Source: Phycisphaeraceae bacterium
Lineage (GTDB): Bacteria > Planctomycetota > Phycisphaerae > Phycisphaerales > Phycisphaeraceae
Assembly: GCA_003551485.1 (NCBI GenBank)
Contig: PUMS01000219.1
Coordinates: 1 to 7,681 of the forward strand
Length of the DNA: 7,681 bases
Reading direction: 5' to 3'
How positions within the stretch are numbered: position 1 is the first letter of the stretch; each line of letters starts with the position of its first letter. The position numbers and the translations under genes are program-made. The notes under the pieces were generated by a model. That model ran no database searches and had not been told where the DNA came from. It saw only the letters and a list, made by a program, of their open reading frames with translations. Shown in pieces: positions 6,094 to 7,681 of the stretch.

Positions 6094-6298
6094 TCGCAGC
6101 CCATCCCGCGGGTGGCGGCGCGTGGGGCGACTGGCCGCTGGGCCCCGGATCGGCGACGGGGGGAGATTTCTTTGCCGTTTGGGGGCCGGGGCACGCAATA
6201 AACGCTGGGCAGGGGGGTTGAACGGTGCAGGAGCGCGGCGCGCCGAGTGGGGATCGGGGGCCATTTGCGGACTGTCTGGTCGGTTGGCAGGTCGAAGC

Positions 6299-7681
6299 AT
6301 GGGTCTGAATCAGGATCAAGCTGGATGCCACGATGTTCGTGGTGATCGTGCGCTGCGGCGATGGACGGCAGGGGGGTTGGTCATCGCCTTGGGCATCGTG
6401 ATCGGGCTGACGGTGGCCGACGTGGGGTGGGCAGGCGATGAAACCGAGCAGGGCGAGCAGGAGGAGGATCAGGAAGACTGGGATGCCGCGTATGAGCCGC
6501 CGCGGCCGGCGCCGTTGGTGCAGTTCGACCGCGCGGCGTCGCAGCACCTTGTTGAGGCTCACAGCCAGGTGGCGGCGGGGCGCCTGGATGAGGCCATCGA
6601 GTTGTTGCAGGATCTGGTCAGCAGCGACACGGCCAGCTTCCACCGCTACTTGGATGATGCCAACCGTCACGTGGCGGTCCATCGGACCGCTGAAGCCGCC
6701 ATCGCCGCGCTGCCGCGCGAAGGGCGCCGGCGCTACGCGAGACGATATGAGGCCGCAGCGCGGCGGCTGCTTGAGATGGGCCGCGAGTCGGACCGGCCGC
6801 GGCTTCTTTACCGCGCTGCGAGGGAGTATTTCCACACGCCTTCGGGCCGGGCGGCGGCCGATGAACTGGCTCGCCTCGCCTATGCCGAAGGCCGGGGGCT
6901 GGAGGCGGGGTACTGGTGGCTGCGCCTGGCCGAGGCGCCGGGCACGGGAGCAGAGGGGGGAGGGGGAGGAGGCGATGGCGGCGATGGCGCTGATGACGCG
7001 GCGGCCTGGCATCTGTCGCGCGCGGCCCTGGCCTTTCACGCAGCGGCCTGGCCATCGCGTGCCGAGGCGGCGCTCGAGCGGCTGAAGGCGGCACACGAGG
7101 GCGCCCGCGGGCCCATTGGGGGGCAGGAGGTGGACCTTGCCGCCTTCGTACAGCGGGCGCTGGAGGCGGGGGCGGTCGAGCCGCCGCGGCCGAAGCGCGC
7201 GGCCGAATCGAGTTGGCTGTCCATGGCAGGGGGGGCTGATGGCCGCGCGGTCATGCCGCCGTTTGAGCCGGCGCCGGTGGCGGTGTGGAGCAGCGCCGCC
7301 AGCGGTCACGTCGCCGCGGCGGATGCGATGCTCGGCGGCTACGAGAGCGAGCACGGCCTGGGCGAACTGCAAGTGCGTGATGGGCGGATGGTTGTGACCA
7401 GGCCGCGGCCGTCGCGCCCGCCGCAGGGCATCGAACTGCCGGCAATGGTTCATCAGGTGATCGTCGATGGCCTGGCCATCCACCGGCAGCGCGACCGGAT
7501 CGTGGCCACGGACCCTCACACCGGCGGTGAGGTCTGGTCTTTCGACCTGCCCCTTTTTGAGCCCCTGGAAGGCGGCGGGCTGGGCACGGGCAACCCGCTG
7601 ATGCCCCTGGCGGGTGACATGGGCCGCCACACGGTCAGCTACGCCGACGGTGTGGTGTTCGCCACCGGCCGGTACGGCGGC
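6299..7681 (+). CDS. Exported PQQ-like propeller protein with N-terminal helical repeats (partial, 3' end outside window)
   Basis: The visible part is 461 codons, open to the last base. Residues about 24-41 are hydrophobic (GLVIALGIVIGLTVA), with a likely signal-peptidase site after GWA (43-45), so the mature protein should be outside the cytoplasm. An acidic linker follows (about 46-63, rich in E and D). Residues about 75-210 are helical and TPR-like: VEAHSQVAAGRLDEAIELLQ, then LPREGRRRYARRYEAAARRL, then ARLAYAEGRGLEAGYWWLRL. This arrangement ahead of a propeller is familiar in planctomycete PQQ-repeat proteins. A Gly/Asp-rich tract occupies about 214-233. The first propeller blade begins near 385-420 with DGLAIHRQRDRIVATDPHTG and GEVWSFDL, the classic PQQ/BamB-type A.D..TG...W pattern. 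PQQ-like proteins may bind PQQ as dehydrogenases or act as binding scaffolds; which applies cannot be judged without the rest. The ATG is preceded by a weak AGG seven bases away. Confidence 0.85.
   Translation, partial: MGLNQDQAGCHDVRGDRALRRWTAGGLVIALGIVIGLTVADVGWAGDETEQGEQEEDQEDWDAAYEPPRPAPLVQFDRAASQHLVEAHSQVAAGRLDEAIELLQDLVSSDTASFHRYLDDANRHVAVHRTAEAAIAALPREGRRRYARRYEAAARRLLEMGRESDRPRLLYRAAREYFHTPSGRAAADELARLAYAEGRGLEAGYWWLRLAEAPGTGAEGGGGGGDGGDGADDAAAWHLSRAALAFHAAAWPSRAEAALERLKAAHEGARGPIGGQEVDLAAFVQRALEAGAVEPPRPKRAAESSWLSMAGGADGRAVMPPFEPAPVAVWSSAASGHVAAADAMLGGYESEHGLGELQVRDGRMVVTRPRPSRPPQGIELPAMVHQVIVDGLAIHRQRDRIVATDPHTGGEVWSFDLPLFEPLEGGGLGTGNPLMPLAGDMGRHTVSYADGVVFATGRYGG

Larger units (their letters stand above)
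5896..6298. other. Divergent intergenic region between the HEAT and PQQ genes
   Basis: These 403 bases should carry promoters for both flanking genes, but no good sigma-70-type pair is visible on either strand. Other content is a 10-base perfect palindrome CGGCGCGCCG (6236-6245), 54 bases before the PQQ start, and a doubtful small hydrophobic ORF on the minus strand at 5917-6093. No palindromic repeat of the 1366-1655 type is present. Confidence 0.5.

Noticed and set aside
6172..6202. TTGCCG followed by AATAAA as a promoter for the PQQ gene
   Set aside because: The -10 match is partial and the spacing is 19 bases; alternatives with better spacing match worse.
5990..7630. A 546-codon minus-strand frame opposite the PQQ gene
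   Set aside because: It lies antisense to the signal-peptide, helical-repeat and PQQ coding sequence and has an Arg/Pro-rich translation without any domain.

Overview
The window is GC-rich throughout, and its gene set looks like Planctomycetota, possibly a Phycisphaerae-like lineage. The pointers are three long exported or membrane-anchored repeat proteins (TPR, HEAT, and an N-terminal TPR-like region joined to a PQQ-type propeller), a two-domain pterin synthase, and weak Shine-Dalgarno signals at several starts. This assignment rests on protein style only; no rRNA or other marker gene is present.

Layout: (a) 102-1316, minus strand: a 404-residue single-pass membrane TPR protein. (b) 1317-1769: a divergent intergenic region. 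It carries two near-identical palindromic repeat units (1366-1466 and 1557-1655) on either side of a third strong hairpin (1487-1525), then a consensus TATAAT. (c) 1770-2603, plus strand: a 277-residue tandem protein of the 6-pyruvoyl-tetrahydropterin synthase / 6-carboxytetrahydropterin synthase family. Its first half is degenerate and its second half keeps all the metal and catalytic residues. The TATAAT lies exactly where a leaderless transcript starting at the ATG would need it. (d) 2604-3234: a 631-base gap between convergent genes. I find no convincing gene in it, but several inverted repeats, including a nested set at 3050-3146 that could fold as a three-way junction. (e) 3235-5895, minus strand: an 886-residue secreted or anchored HEAT-repeat protein made almost entirely of about 24 repeats. 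(f) 5896-6298: a divergent intergenic region, with a doubtful 58-codon hydrophobic ORF. (g) 6299 to the window end, plus strand: the first 461 codons of an exported protein with helical repeats and then the start of a PQQ/BamB-like propeller.

No operon is visible. Neighbouring genes alternate in strand (minus, plus, minus, plus), so each is probably its own transcription unit. The TPR, HEAT and PQQ proteins look like cell-envelope scaffold or binding proteins, while the pterin enzyme is a cytoplasmic biosynthetic enzyme. Nothing in the sequence ties them into one pathway. There is no CRISPR array, tRNA, rRNA, transposase or phage gene. Bases 1-101 hold only the 3' flank of the TPR gene.
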